This document shows positions 16,507-24,981 of a stretch of DNA of 64,000 nucleotides, piece by piece. The notes below the pieces were generated by a model, which saw nothing but the letters and a program-made list of their open reading frames with translations, was not told where the DNA came from and made no database searches. This DNA is from Pseudonocardiaceae bacterium YIM PH 21723 (GTDB lineage: Bacteria > Actinomycetota > Actinomycetes > Mycobacteriales > Pseudonocardiaceae), in contig QZFT01000035.1 of assembly GCA_003600225.1 (NCBI GenBank), positions 30,121 through 94,120 on the forward strand. Reading direction: 5' to 3'. A program made the position numbers and the translations under genes. Every line of letters starts with the position of its first letter. Position 1 is the stretch's first letter.

Positions 16507-17280
16507 ATGTCCCAGCCGGTGTCGTTCTTGATCCCCTGCGCGCCCAAGTCGAAGTACCTGGCCGAGACGCTGCGCGCGATCGACGCTCAGACGCACCAGG
16601 ACTGGGAGGTCGTGCTGGTCTTCGACGGCGAGTGCGAGGAGAACCGCACCGCGGCCAAGGAGCTGCCGGAGGGCCGGGTCAAGATCCTGCTCACCGACAA
16701 GCCGCGTTCCGGACCGGCTGTCGCCCGCAACGTGGGCCTCAAGGAGTGCGCCCACGAGCTCGTCGCGTTGTGCGATGCCGATGACCTGCCCGCCCCGGAC
16801 CGGCTGGCCAAGCAGGTCGCCCAGTTCGAGGCGCGCCCGGAGCTGGGCCTGCTTGCCACCTGGGGCCGGAAGTTCACCGACGCCGGTGAGGACCGCGGGC
16901 CGATGCCGACCCCGATCGGCTCGGAGAAGCTCGCCAAGATCCTGCTGCTGTTCAACCCGATGACGAACTCCACGGTGATGCTGCGCAGGTCCATCGCGCT
17001 GGAGCTGAACGGCTTCAACCCGGCCGCCGTGCGCGTCGAGGACTACGACCTGTGGCTGCGGTTCCTCGGCCGCGCCGTGGTGGACGTGCTGCCGGAGGAG
17101 CTGCTGCGCTACCGGGTGCACGACGGCCAGTACAGCCGTGGCCGCATCCTCGGCCCGCAGACCTCGGTGCTGCTGGACAGCAAGCTCGGCGCCGCCCGCC
17201 GGCTGGGGCTGTCCACCGCCGCGACCCGGTTCAAGCACCTGCTCTGGCTCGCCGTCCAGGTGGCCAACCGCCGCTGGTAG
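16507..17280 (+). CDS. GT2 glycosyltransferase
   Basis: A 257-aa GT-A transferase starting at ATG 16507 (GGAGGCTCC site). Motifs: VSFLIPCAPKSKYL at the N-terminus, VVLVFDGE near residue 36, GPAVARNVGL near 72, the metal site LCDADDLPAPDR near 92, and the EDYDLWLR acceptor motif near residue 178. It is soluble or peripheral. It is divergent from the flippase gene and just upstream of a membrane-protein gene. The donor and acceptor are unknown. Confidence 0.88.
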   Translation: MSQPVSFLIPCAPKSKYLAETLRAIDAQTHQDWEVVLVFDGECEENRTAAKELPEGRVKILLTDKPRSGPAVARNVGLKECAHELVALCDADDLPAPDRLAKQVAQFEARPELGLLATWGRKFTDAGEDRGPMPTPIGSEKLAKILLLFNPMTNSTVMLRRSIALELNGFNPAAVRVEDYDLWLRFLGRAVVDVLPEELLRYRVHDGQYSRGRILGPQTSVLLDSKLGAARRLGLSTAATRFKHLLWLAVQVANRRW

Positions 17281-17315
17281 TAGGCTCGCTACCCGGTCGC
17301 TGACTGGGGGTTTCC

Positions 17316-18041
17316 ATGGTTCTGGTGTGGAAGATGATCGTCGTGCTCAGCTGGCTGGCGCTGCTGGTCAGGCTGGCCGATCTGCGCCATCGCCGGGATC
17401 CGGCCGCGGTGTGGCTGTGCGTCGGCCTGGCCGGGCTGGCGCCGTCGATCACCATGCAGCTGGGCCCGGTGCAGAAGTTCGTCGACGGGCACACGGCGCT
17501 CAGCGTGGACGTCACGCTGGCCAATCTGTTGATCATCATCTTCGTGCTGGGCATGAACAGCTCGTTCACCCACCAGATGTATCCGGCCGCGGAGGCCACC
17601 CGCCGGGTCCGCCGGTGGCTGTGGGCGGCGGTGACCGCCGGAGTCGCGGTGTTGCTGCTGGCGGTGACCACGCCGAACAACTACGCCGAGTTCCTCGCCA
17701 AGCTGGGTACCCCTGACCAGGTCACCTTCACCTCGCCGACGGCGTACCTCTACACCGGTTACTACGTCGTCTCCTCCGTCGGACTGGTGATCACCGCCCT
17801 CCGGCTGGCCCGGATCGCCGACCGCTTCTCCGCCCGGCTCGGGCTGCGCGTGTTCGCCACGGGTGGCGTGCTCGGCATCCTCTGCGGCCTGCTCCGGCTG
17901 GCGGCGATGATCGACTACAACCTGGGTGGGCACCACGGCGTGCTCCAGGGACCGCTCGTCGGGCTGTTGTACTGGGCCGCGATCGTGTTGATCTTCCTGT
18001 CCGCCGTGATCCCGCTGCTGGATCGGGCGGCTGCCCGCTGA
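17316..18041 (+). CDS. Seven-TM-like membrane protein of unknown function
   Basis: A 241-aa integral membrane protein with about seven hydrophobic segments (first at residues 3-18, last at 219-235) and basic loops such as RLADLRHRRD and RRVRRW. The layout recalls the membrane domain found in actinobacterial MAB_1171c-type proteins, but I cannot name the family with confidence. It starts 35 bases after the GT2 gene and is probably co-transcribed with it. Confidence 0.65.
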   Translation: MVLVWKMIVVLSWLALLVRLADLRHRRDPAAVWLCVGLAGLAPSITMQLGPVQKFVDGHTALSVDVTLANLLIIIFVLGMNSSFTHQMYPAAEATRRVRRWLWAAVTAGVAVLLLAVTTPNNYAEFLAKLGTPDQVTFTSPTAYLYTGYYVVSSVGLVITALRLARIADRFSARLGLRVFATGGVLGILCGLLRLAAMIDYNLGGHHGVLQGPLVGLLYWAAIVLIFLSAVIPLLDRAAAR

Positions 18042-18054
18042 CCTTGGCGGGCGG

Positions 18055-18497
18055 GGGCTTCTGGTTGTCGGCGAAGGCGGCTTTGGAGGGGGAGACGGGT
18101 TCGGGGCTTGGGTCTTTCCTGCCTGCGTGTCGGGTGGGGGCACGCCGGACTGGTGGGGATGGGCCACTGCGCGGGGCCGGGGCGCGGCTCGACTCTGCCG
18201 GACCGGACTTCCGTCCTCAGTCCACAGTGGACCAAGGGATTGTTCCATCTTCAAGATGGATCCGGGGCCCCAAATCCATCTTGAAGATGGAACATTGCCG
18301 ACCGGTTCACCCACGCGGACACCACTGGCCCCAGGGGCACCGGTAGTAACGCGCGGGTCCGTGACAGAAGCGCCTGAGACTCGAATCCTGCCCGAAAAGT
18401 CAGGCCGGCGTGCCCCCACCCAACGGCCCGGCAGGAAAGACGGGCCCCTAGCCCGTCTCCCCCTCCAAAGCCGCTTTCGCCAACAGGCCAGAAGCCC
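18055..18497. repeat. Large nested palindromic element A
   Basis: About 443 bases that fold back on themselves. Outer arms of about 95 bp (left 18055-18150, right about 18400-18497) match at roughly 85%, with the shared core GGCTTTGGAGGGGGAGACGG. The centre, 18242-18293, is a perfect 20-bp inverted repeat (GTTCCATCTTCAAGATGGAT) around CCGGGGCCCCAA, and each 20-mer itself contains the near-palindrome CCATCTTCAAGATGG. GTCCACAGTGGAC lies at 18220-18232. The element fills the gap between convergent stops at 18041 and 18511, with 13 bases left on each side. No reading frame inside is credible. It could be a MITE-like element or a structured bidirectional terminator. Confidence 0.85.
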
Positions 18498-18510
18498 GGA
18501 CCAAGCCCGG

Positions 18511-20493
18511 CTACCGGCAGGCGGTGATCTCGTACAGCCGGTGCTTGCCGTCGTCCAGCACCAGCTGGAAGCCCGGCTTGCCGATCATGACCAGGCCCGG
18601 GTAGTTGCGCAGGTTCGGGTCCCACGGCCAGTAGAAGTCGCCGTCGTCCAGCACGTAGCGGACCTTGAACCGGTCCAGCAGCGGGCAGACCTTCGGGTCG
18701 GTGGTCGCCTGGTCCAGGTGCTGGGCTAGGTAGTAGGTGTCCTTGTCGTCGGGGGTGCCGAGCGCGGTCCACAGCACCCGCCTGCCTTCGAGGGCCCACA
18801 GCATCGGGCTGCCGGTCCACGGGTTGGCGGCGACGACGTCCTCGGCGGGTACCCGCTGCGCGACCTGGTGGAAGAACTTCCGCTCCTGGTCGTCCACCAC
18901 GACGAGACCGGGAACCGGCGGCGTGTAGTAGCCGGCCAGCTGGTTGGTCAGTTGCTGCCGGTCCAGGCCGCCGGGGAGCGTCACGATCGCCACCGCGCCC
19001 GCCACGGCCACCAGTGAGGTGAGCACCCGTGCCCGCTTGGCCCCGGACGCCTCGTCCATCGGCCGGCCGTACAGCCGGGCCAGCAGGCCACCCACTTCGA
19101 CGAGGGTGATGGCGATCAGCGGCACCGCGAGCAGCGGCAGCATGGCGCCGAGGCGCGGCGCGTTGTTGTACCAGTAGCCCGAGATGTGGGTCTTCAGCGG
19201 ATTGTTCACCGCCGAGGCCAGCACGTACAGCACGGTGAGCACGGCGTAACTTGCCACCAGCCAGCGCCACTGGCGGCGCAGCAACGCGATGAGCAGGCCG
19301 AGCAGCATCGGCACGGACAGCGCCCACATCGGCACGCTCGGCGCCGGGATCTCCTGCGTGCCGTTGACCAGGACGGCCTGCAGCGCGGACAGCGGGGTGT
19401 GGAACGTCGGCCAGATGGTGCCGCGCACCGCGTGGAAGATGGACATCCGGTCGATCACGAAGGCGGCGCCCAGCGCGGCGGCGCACAGCACCAGCGCGAT
19501 GCCCAGCGCCCGGCCGAACCGGCCTTCCCGGCGCTGGCCCAGTACCCAGCGCAGCAGGCCGATGGCGGCGATCGGCACGCCGATGGCGAGCAGTGAGAAG
19601 AAGGCGTTCGGGTGCACCAGCCCGCAGCCGCCGCACGCGGCCAGCAGCACCAGCACGGCTCGCGGCCGGTCGAAGGCGTCCTCGCGGGCCATGCCGCAGA
19701 GCGAGACGAGTGCGGCCAGTCCGACCGGAACCAGGGCCAGGGCCAGGGCGTTCGGCCACAGGGTGCCGTAGCTGATCATGGTCCACGGGAAGGCGACGAA
19801 GGCGATGCTCAGCACCGGGACGGCCAGCAGCAGTCCGGCGCTGCGACCGGCAACCTGGCGCACCAGCAGGCTGCTGCTCAGCGGGAACAGCAGCACGGCA
19901 CTGATCAACGCGACCGCGTTGCAGACCAGCGCGGTTCCGCTGCCCGCGGTCAGCTTGGTGAGCGCCGCCAGGTCATGCCAGCCCGCCGGGTAGAAACCGG
20001 CGCCCGCCAGGGGATTGACCAGCTTGTTCAGCGTGAGCGTGGAGCCGTTGCCGCTGTCCACGATCGCGGTGACGGCGTTGTAGTGGAAGATCGCGTCGTA
20101 GGCCTGGATGAGCCTGTCCGGCGTGCCGGCCGCGTCCTGGAAGATCGAGGTGCCGATGGCCGCGGCGATGATCAGGCCCGCGCCGAGTGCCAGCAGGTCT
20201 CGCCAGCGCCCGGTGTCCGGCGCGATCAGCCCACGCCTGCTGAGCAGCCAGCCGATGCCGAGGCACACGAGGACGAGCACCGCCGAGGTGACGAGCGCGC
20301 CGGTGATGCCCCAGCGCAGTCCGAGCAGTGGATACGCCGTCGCGCTACCGGCGATGGCGATCATGCTGACCGCGGGCGCGCTGGCCACTGCCGCGATTCC
20401 CCGCAGGCCCAGCGCCCACGCGGCGGCCAGGCCGGGCAGGAGTAGCCAGGCGAGGCACGCCGCCGCGGTGGGGATGGCATCGGTCCAGCTCAT
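18511..20493 (-). CDS. DUF6541-type polytopic membrane protein
   Basis: A 660-aa membrane protein with about 13 hydrophobic segments from residue 8 to about 500, then a soluble C-terminal domain. The loop AGFYPAGWHDLAAL and the segment SGYWYNNAPRLGAMLPLLAV are shared with the paralogue at 26066-28030. The exoplasmic tail has VVAANPWTGSPMLWALEGR and ends LYEITACR. The size, topology and tail resemble GT-C membrane glycosyltransferases, but that is inference; the assigned family is only a domain of unknown function. It follows the WecB-like gene on the same strand by 46 bases. Confidence 0.75.
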   Translation of the reverse strand: MSWTDAIPTAAACLAWLLLPGLAAAWALGLRGIAAVASAPAVSMIAIAGSATAYPLLGLRWGITGALVTSAVLVLVCLGIGWLLSRRGLIAPDTGRWRDLLALGAGLIIAAAIGTSIFQDAAGTPDRLIQAYDAIFHYNAVTAIVDSGNGSTLTLNKLVNPLAGAGFYPAGWHDLAALTKLTAGSGTALVCNAVALISAVLLFPLSSSLLVRQVAGRSAGLLLAVPVLSIAFVAFPWTMISYGTLWPNALALALVPVGLAALVSLCGMAREDAFDRPRAVLVLLAACGGCGLVHPNAFFSLLAIGVPIAAIGLLRWVLGQRREGRFGRALGIALVLCAAALGAAFVIDRMSIFHAVRGTIWPTFHTPLSALQAVLVNGTQEIPAPSVPMWALSVPMLLGLLIALLRRQWRWLVASYAVLTVLYVLASAVNNPLKTHISGYWYNNAPRLGAMLPLLAVPLIAITLVEVGGLLARLYGRPMDEASGAKRARVLTSLVAVAGAVAIVTLPGGLDRQQLTNQLAGYYTPPVPGLVVVDDQERKFFHQVAQRVPAEDVVAANPWTGSPMLWALEGRRVLWTALGTPDDKDTYYLAQHLDQATTDPKVCPLLDRFKVRYVLDDGDFYWPWDPNLRNYPGLVMIGKPGFQLVLDDGKHRLYEITACR

Positions 20494-20539
20494 GGTCGCG
20501 CCTTGTCTGTCGGTGGCAGAGGCGCGACCAGGCTAAACC

Positions 20540-21655
20540 TCAGCAGAACCCGTGCTCGACGAGGGTGTCGGCGATGATGTCGCTGGGGCTGTACTTGTCC
20601 AGCAGTGAAGGCGCACGCAGTGCCTCCGGGTCGGACAGGAAGCGCTCCAGCACGTCCAGGCGCATCTCGGTGAGCACCACATTGGTGCCGATGCCGACCT
20701 GGCGCTCGGTGCGCTCCCGGTGGATGGCCGCGGGCTGCCCCAGGTAGGCGCACTCCTCCTGCAGGCCGCCGGAGTCGGTCACCACGAACTTCGCCTTGGC
20801 CAGCAGCGGCAGGAACCCGGTGTAGTTGAGCTTGGGCCGGAGCTGGAAGTTCTCGTCGAACAGGCCCATCAGGTCGTGCTTGGTGAGCACCTCACGCTCG
20901 TGCGCGCCCGCCAGGTAGAGGATCGGCATCCGCTCGCTGCTCTTCTTGAGCAGCCGGAGCACCTCGGCGTACTGGGCCGGGCGGGACATCAGCTCGAACC
21001 GGTGCAGCGTGGACAGGCCGAACTCGGCGGGCAGGTCGGGCATCGTCGGCTCGTGGCCGGCGCCCATCCGCACCGCGTCGATCACCGTGTTGGCCTTGGT
21101 GTTGATCACCGTGCCAGGCGCCTTGCGGAGGTTGTGCACCTCGACGTCGGTCGGCGCGAAGTGGAAGGAGACCAGCTGGCCGGCGACGCGCCGGTTCAGT
21201 TCCTCGGGCAGCGGGCTCAATAAGCTGCCCGACCGTAAGCCCGCCTCCACATGCGCGATCTTCGCGCCCAGCAGGAAACGGCCGATGAACGAGCCGTACG
21301 GCGTGGTGAAGGTGTCGCCGTGCACGATGACCATGCCCGGCTTGCCGTCCTCGGCCAGCTTCGCCCGCAGTCTCTTGCGCTTCCGCCAGGACGTGCTCGC
21401 CACCCGCCACACCCAGCCGGGCACCTGAGCGGGCCTGCTCAGGTTCTGCGCGGTCTCCTGGGGCACCAGCCATTCGTCCGGCTCCGGCAGGCCCAGGTCG
21501 CGAAGGGTGTTGGACACCTCGTTGACGTGCTGCGCGGTGAACCAGATCTGCGGGGTGCTGCCCCGTTTGGCGATCGCGTGGTAGACCGGCGCGATCTTGA
21601 TGAGTTCTGCGGTGGTTCCAACGATGAAGGCGATCAAGAGACTGCCAATTCTCAA
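20540..21655 (-). CDS. UDP-GlcNAc 2-epimerase family (WecB-like)
   Basis: A 371-aa cytosolic enzyme of the non-hydrolysing UDP-N-acetylglucosamine 2-epimerase family, which supplies UDP-ManNAc for surface glycans. Motifs seen are GTTAELIKIAPV at the N-terminus, VIVHGDTFTTPYGS near residue 110, HVEAGLRSGSL near 135 with PEELNRR after it, and DSGGLQEECAYLGQP near 292. The usual TERPE signature reads TERQV, a divergence that may change substrate. The frame opens at TTG 21655, with a second TTG at 21637; neither has a strong ribosome site, so the start is uncertain. Confidence 0.82.
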   Translation of the reverse strand: MRIGSLLIAFIVGTTAELIKIAPVYHAIAKRGSTPQIWFTAQHVNEVSNTLRDLGLPEPDEWLVPQETAQNLSRPAQVPGWVWRVASTSWRKRKRLRAKLAEDGKPGMVIVHGDTFTTPYGSFIGRFLLGAKIAHVEAGLRSGSLLSPLPEELNRRVAGQLVSFHFAPTDVEVHNLRKAPGTVINTKANTVIDAVRMGAGHEPTMPDLPAEFGLSTLHRFELMSRPAQYAEVLRLLKKSSERMPILYLAGAHEREVLTKHDLMGLFDENFQLRPKLNYTGFLPLLAKAKFVVTDSGGLQEECAYLGQPAAIHRERTERQVGIGTNVVLTEMRLDVLERFLSDPEALRAPSLLDKYSPSDIIADTLVEHGFC

Positions 21656-21783
21656 ACAGAGTGACGGGAGCGAAGGTGACGTACGGGGTCCCCAGTGCGG
21701 TGCTAACGGTGCTCAGTCCCCCCAGGTATGGTCTGCGCCGATGAGCGAAAACCAAGCCCGCGCAAAAGTATGCCAGGTTCAAA

Positions 21784-22791
21784 ATGCTTGATCTACCACC
21801 ACTGAGTGTTGTGATCCCGGTTTTCAATGAACCGGTATGGATTCGCCGCAGCATCGACGCGTTGTTCGCCGCATCCTCTTGTGCCGGTTGGCGTTTGGAC
21901 GTCGTCGTCGTGGACGACGGCAGCACCGACGACACGGGAAAAGTGCTCGCTGAGCTGGTGGAACAACACGGAATACGCGTTATTACCCAGGTGAATTCCG
22001 GTCGTTTCGCCGCCCGGCAACGGGGTATGGCGGAGGTCACTGGGGACTTTCTGTTGCTGCTGGACAGCAGGGTCATCCTCCATTCGGAGGCATTGCGTTT
22101 CCTGGGCGCGCAACTCGCGGAGCACCCGGATCGCCTGGTGTGGAACGGGCACATCAACGTGGACGCCGCGGGTAACCCGTACGCCGCGTTCTGGGCCGCA
22201 CTGGAGAAGATCGGCTGGCGGCGGTACCTGGCCAAGCCGCGGCTGATGTCCTACGGGCTGGACGAGTTCGACGCGTTCCCCAAGGGAACCGGCATGTTCT
22301 GCGGGCCTGCCGACCTGTTGCGGGCGGCCACCCAGCACTTCGAAACGCTCTACGACGACGTGAAGTTCGCCAGCGACGACACCGGAATGCTGCGCTGGAT
22401 CGCCGGACAGCAGCGCTTCCACATCGCGCCGGAGTTCAACGCGATCTACCACGGTCGCGACTCGTTCAAGAAGTTCGTCAAGCACTGCAACTTCCGCGGC
22501 ACCACCTTCGTCGACAGCTACCTCGGCCATGCCGGGCCGGTGCGGACCGTGTTGATCGCGGCGATCCTGCTCGGCTTCGGCTGGCTGGCGGTGCTGGTGC
22601 TGTGGCCGCTCGTCGCGATCTCCTTGGTACTGCTCGGATTGCTCGGCGCGGGTGCGCTGGTGCGTCGCTGCGGAGCGAGCTGGGCGGAGGTCAGGGCCAC
22701 GGTATGGCTGGCCCCGATCTTCGCGGCCAGCTTCGGCGCCGGCGTGCTGCGTGGCCTGTGGCTGGCGGGGAAGGCCAGGCTCAGCCGATGA
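21784..22791 (+). CDS. GT2 glycosyltransferase with membrane anchor
   Basis: A 335-aa transferase. The GT-A domain has LSVVIPVFNEPVWI (residues 7-20), VVVDDGSTDDTG near 40, GRFAARQRGM near 75 and the metal site LLLDSRVILH near 93. Residues from about 255 onward form two or three membrane helices. The gene is divergent from the WecB-like gene, and its stop overlaps the start of the flippase-like gene (ATGA), so the two are coupled. Likely adds a sugar to a lipid-linked intermediate at the cytoplasmic face. Confidence 0.86.
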   Translation: MLDLPPLSVVIPVFNEPVWIRRSIDALFAASSCAGWRLDVVVVDDGSTDDTGKVLAELVEQHGIRVITQVNSGRFAARQRGMAEVTGDFLLLLDSRVILHSEALRFLGAQLAEHPDRLVWNGHINVDAAGNPYAAFWAALEKIGWRRYLAKPRLMSYGLDEFDAFPKGTGMFCGPADLLRAATQHFETLYDDVKFASDDTGMLRWIAGQQRFHIAPEFNAIYHGRDSFKKFVKHCNFRGTTFVDSYLGHAGPVRTVLIAAILLGFGWLAVLVLWPLVAISLVLLGLLGAGALVRRCGASWAEVRATVWLAPIFAASFGAGVLRGLWLAGKARLSR

Positions 22792-24041
22792 CCGAGCAGT
22801 CCACAGTGGACCCGGGTAAGGGCGTCGGCCGGTCGGTCGGCACGGTGGCCATCGCGCTGATGGTGGCCTCCGGCCTGGGTTATGTACTGCTGACCCTGGC
22901 GACCGTGTTGCTGGGATCCGATTCCAAGACGTTCTTCGTCTACTGGGGAGTCATCTTCGGCATCGGCGCCGCGATGAACTCGGTGGAGCAGGAGATCTCC
23001 CGGATCGTCGCAGAGGCCACTGTGGACGGTCGGCGGGCCGGGCGCTCCGTGCTCCAGGTCGCCGTGGTCGGCCTGCTGGGTGCGTTGCTGGCGGGCGCGG
23101 TGCTCGCGCTGCCCCCGGTGGCCCACCGGCTGTACGGCGCCGAGATCCCGCTGTCGGCGGTCGCGCTGGTCGGCGGGGTCGCCTTCGCCGCGCAGTTCGC
23201 CGTGCGCGGGGTGCTCGTCGGGTTGAACCGGGTCCGGGACTACGGGCTGCTGCTGGTCGCCGAGCCGGTCATCCGGCTGCTGGTGATCGGCGTACTCCTG
23301 TTGCTGGGCATGGTGAACCTGTACTGGCTGGCCGTCGCGGTCGCCGCCGGTTCCTTCGTCTGGCTCGCCTTCGCCTGGGCCACCGCGCGCAACCTGGACC
23401 TGACCGGCTCGGGGGAGCCGTGGTGGCCGCTGCTGCGACGTCTCGGTTACCTGATGCTCGGCGCGGGGCTGACCGCCAGTGTGATCACCGGGTACCCCTC
23501 GCTGTTCCAGCTGCTCGCCTCGGCGCAGGAAGACCAGGCACTGGGCGCGTTGTACTACGCGTTGACGCTGGCCAGGGTTCCGTTGCTGTTGCTGTCCCCG
23601 GTGCAGGCGCTGGCGGTGCCGATGGCCGTGCGGATGTCCAGTTCCGCGGACGGCCGTCGCTCGCTGCGTGGCCTGGTGGCCAAGGGTCTGGCCGCCACCG
23701 CGGGGCTGGCCGTGCTGGGTGCGGTGCTCGGCGGCGCGATCGGCCCCTGGTTCGTCCGCGTGGTCAAGCCCGAATTCCAGGTGTCCGCGCTGCATGTGGC
23801 CGGGCTGGTCTGGTCGTCGATGATGATCACCGCGACCCTGCTGCTCGGTGCGATTCTGGTGGCCCGGCGGGAGACCAACCGGGTCATGCTGGTCTGGGCG
23901 ATCATCGTCGGGCTGTCCGCGCTGGTCATCCTGACCGTCCCGGTGGATGTGGTGAGCAAGGCGGTTCTCGGCCTGGTCATCCCGCCCACCGTCGGCGTCG
24001 TCGTGGCCGCACTACTCGTCCTACGCGTTCGTACGGACTAG
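22788..24041 (+). CDS. Polysaccharide flippase-like membrane protein
   Basis: A 417-aa polytopic protein starting at ATG 22788 in a 4-base overlap with the GT2 gene. It has about 12 hydrophobic segments and an N-terminal cytosolic tail. The pattern fits Wzx/MATE-like exporters of lipid-linked sugars. The first codons contain a GTCCACAGTGGAC palindrome (22799-22811). It is the second flippase-like gene of the cluster, so two glycans, or one glycan with two steps, may be exported. Confidence 0.75.
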   Translation: MTEQSTVDPGKGVGRSVGTVAIALMVASGLGYVLLTLATVLLGSDSKTFFVYWGVIFGIGAAMNSVEQEISRIVAEATVDGRRAGRSVLQVAVVGLLGALLAGAVLALPPVAHRLYGAEIPLSAVALVGGVAFAAQFAVRGVLVGLNRVRDYGLLLVAEPVIRLLVIGVLLLLGMVNLYWLAVAVAAGSFVWLAFAWATARNLDLTGSGEPWWPLLRRLGYLMLGAGLTASVITGYPSLFQLLASAQEDQALGALYYALTLARVPLLLLSPVQALAVPMAVRMSSSADGRRSLRGLVAKGLAATAGLAVLGAVLGGAIGPWFVRVVKPEFQVSALHVAGLVWSSMMITATLLLGAILVARRETNRVMLVWAIIVGLSALVILTVPVDVVSKAVLGLVIPPTVGVVVAALLVLRVRTD

Positions 24042-24121
24042 CCCCGAGTTCCGCTTCCAGTGACTAGAATTGCCTCGCCACGCCGGCCGGTGTGGCGAGC
24101 AGAATCGCTGGGGGGATTCTC

Positions 24122-24967
24122 GTGGGAGCCATGGAACCTGTTTCCGAATCGGATGCCGCCGCGCCGCGATACGCCGGCTCGCTGAGCTTCTGTGCCCATC
24201 AGGACGACGACCTGCTGTTCATGAATCCGGACATCGCCTCGGACATCCAGGCCGGGCAACAGGTGTGGGTCGTCTACCTGACCGCGGGCGAGGTGCCGCC
24301 GGGGAACATCGAGTACGCCAACAAACGGATCGACGGCGAGCGGGCCGCGTACGCCCGGGCGGCGAAGGTGCCGAACAACTGGGTCTTCGAGCCGATGGTC
24401 TTCGCCGGGCACGAGATCGCGACGAACCGGTTGACCGGCACCGGGGTCCGGCTGCTGTTCACCTACATCCACGCGGCGGACGGCGCGCACAACGACCCCT
24501 GCGGTGACCTGTTCCGGCTGATCAACCAACCGGGTTTCCGGGCCCAGCCGATCGACGGCAGGCCCGCGTACGACCGGGCCTCGTTCACCGCGATGCTCCG
24601 GGCGATCATCGAGACCGCGAAGCCGGGGCACATCCGCACGCAGAGCACCCTCGGGCACCGGCAGGGCGATCACGTCGACCATGTCGCCGGCGCGATCCTC
24701 GCGGCCGACGCGAACACCGACGCCGCGGGCAAGACGTTGATCCGCCGCGACGAGTACCAGGGCTACATGATCCGGGACAGGCCGGACAACGTGTCGGGCT
24801 ACTGGCGGGACGAGAAGCAGGCCATCTGGGACCAGTACTGGCCACACGACCCGGAATTGCAGCCAGGTGCCTGGTACGACGTCATGGGCAAGCAGTACCG
24901 GCCGGAGGACCGGATCTTCCACCCGGGCCACCCGTGGGTGGCGCCGACCGACTTCACCAACTGCTGA
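24122..24967 (+). CDS. PIG-L family zinc deacetylase
   Basis: A 281-aa LmbE/PIG-L-type deacetylase, the family that removes acetyl from N-acetylglucosaminyl lipids or small thiols such as mycothiol intermediates. The zinc site is formed by AHQDDD (His26, Asp29) and HVDH (His184, His187). GTG 24122 is chosen because GGGGGG lies six bases upstream; GTG 24092 and ATG 24131 are alternatives. The nearby flippase and glycosyltransferase genes suggest a lipid-linked sugar as substrate, whereas mycothiol genes are not near. It is probably translated with the following secreted-protein gene. Confidence 0.85.
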   Translation: MGAMEPVSESDAAAPRYAGSLSFCAHQDDDLLFMNPDIASDIQAGQQVWVVYLTAGEVPPGNIEYANKRIDGERAAYARAAKVPNNWVFEPMVFAGHEIATNRLTGTGVRLLFTYIHAADGAHNDPCGDLFRLINQPGFRAQPIDGRPAYDRASFTAMLRAIIETAKPGHIRTQSTLGHRQGDHVDHVAGAILAADANTDAAGKTLIRRDEYQGYMIRDRPDNVSGYWRDEKQAIWDQYWPHDPELQPGAWYDVMGKQYRPEDRIFHPGHPWVAPTDFTNC

Positions 24968-24981
24968 TCTGGGAGTGGAAC

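Noticed and set aside
18043..18506. Open frames inside the palindromic element as small genes
   Set aside because: They depend on the repeat arms, appear on both strands alike, and lack ribosome sites and domain likeness.
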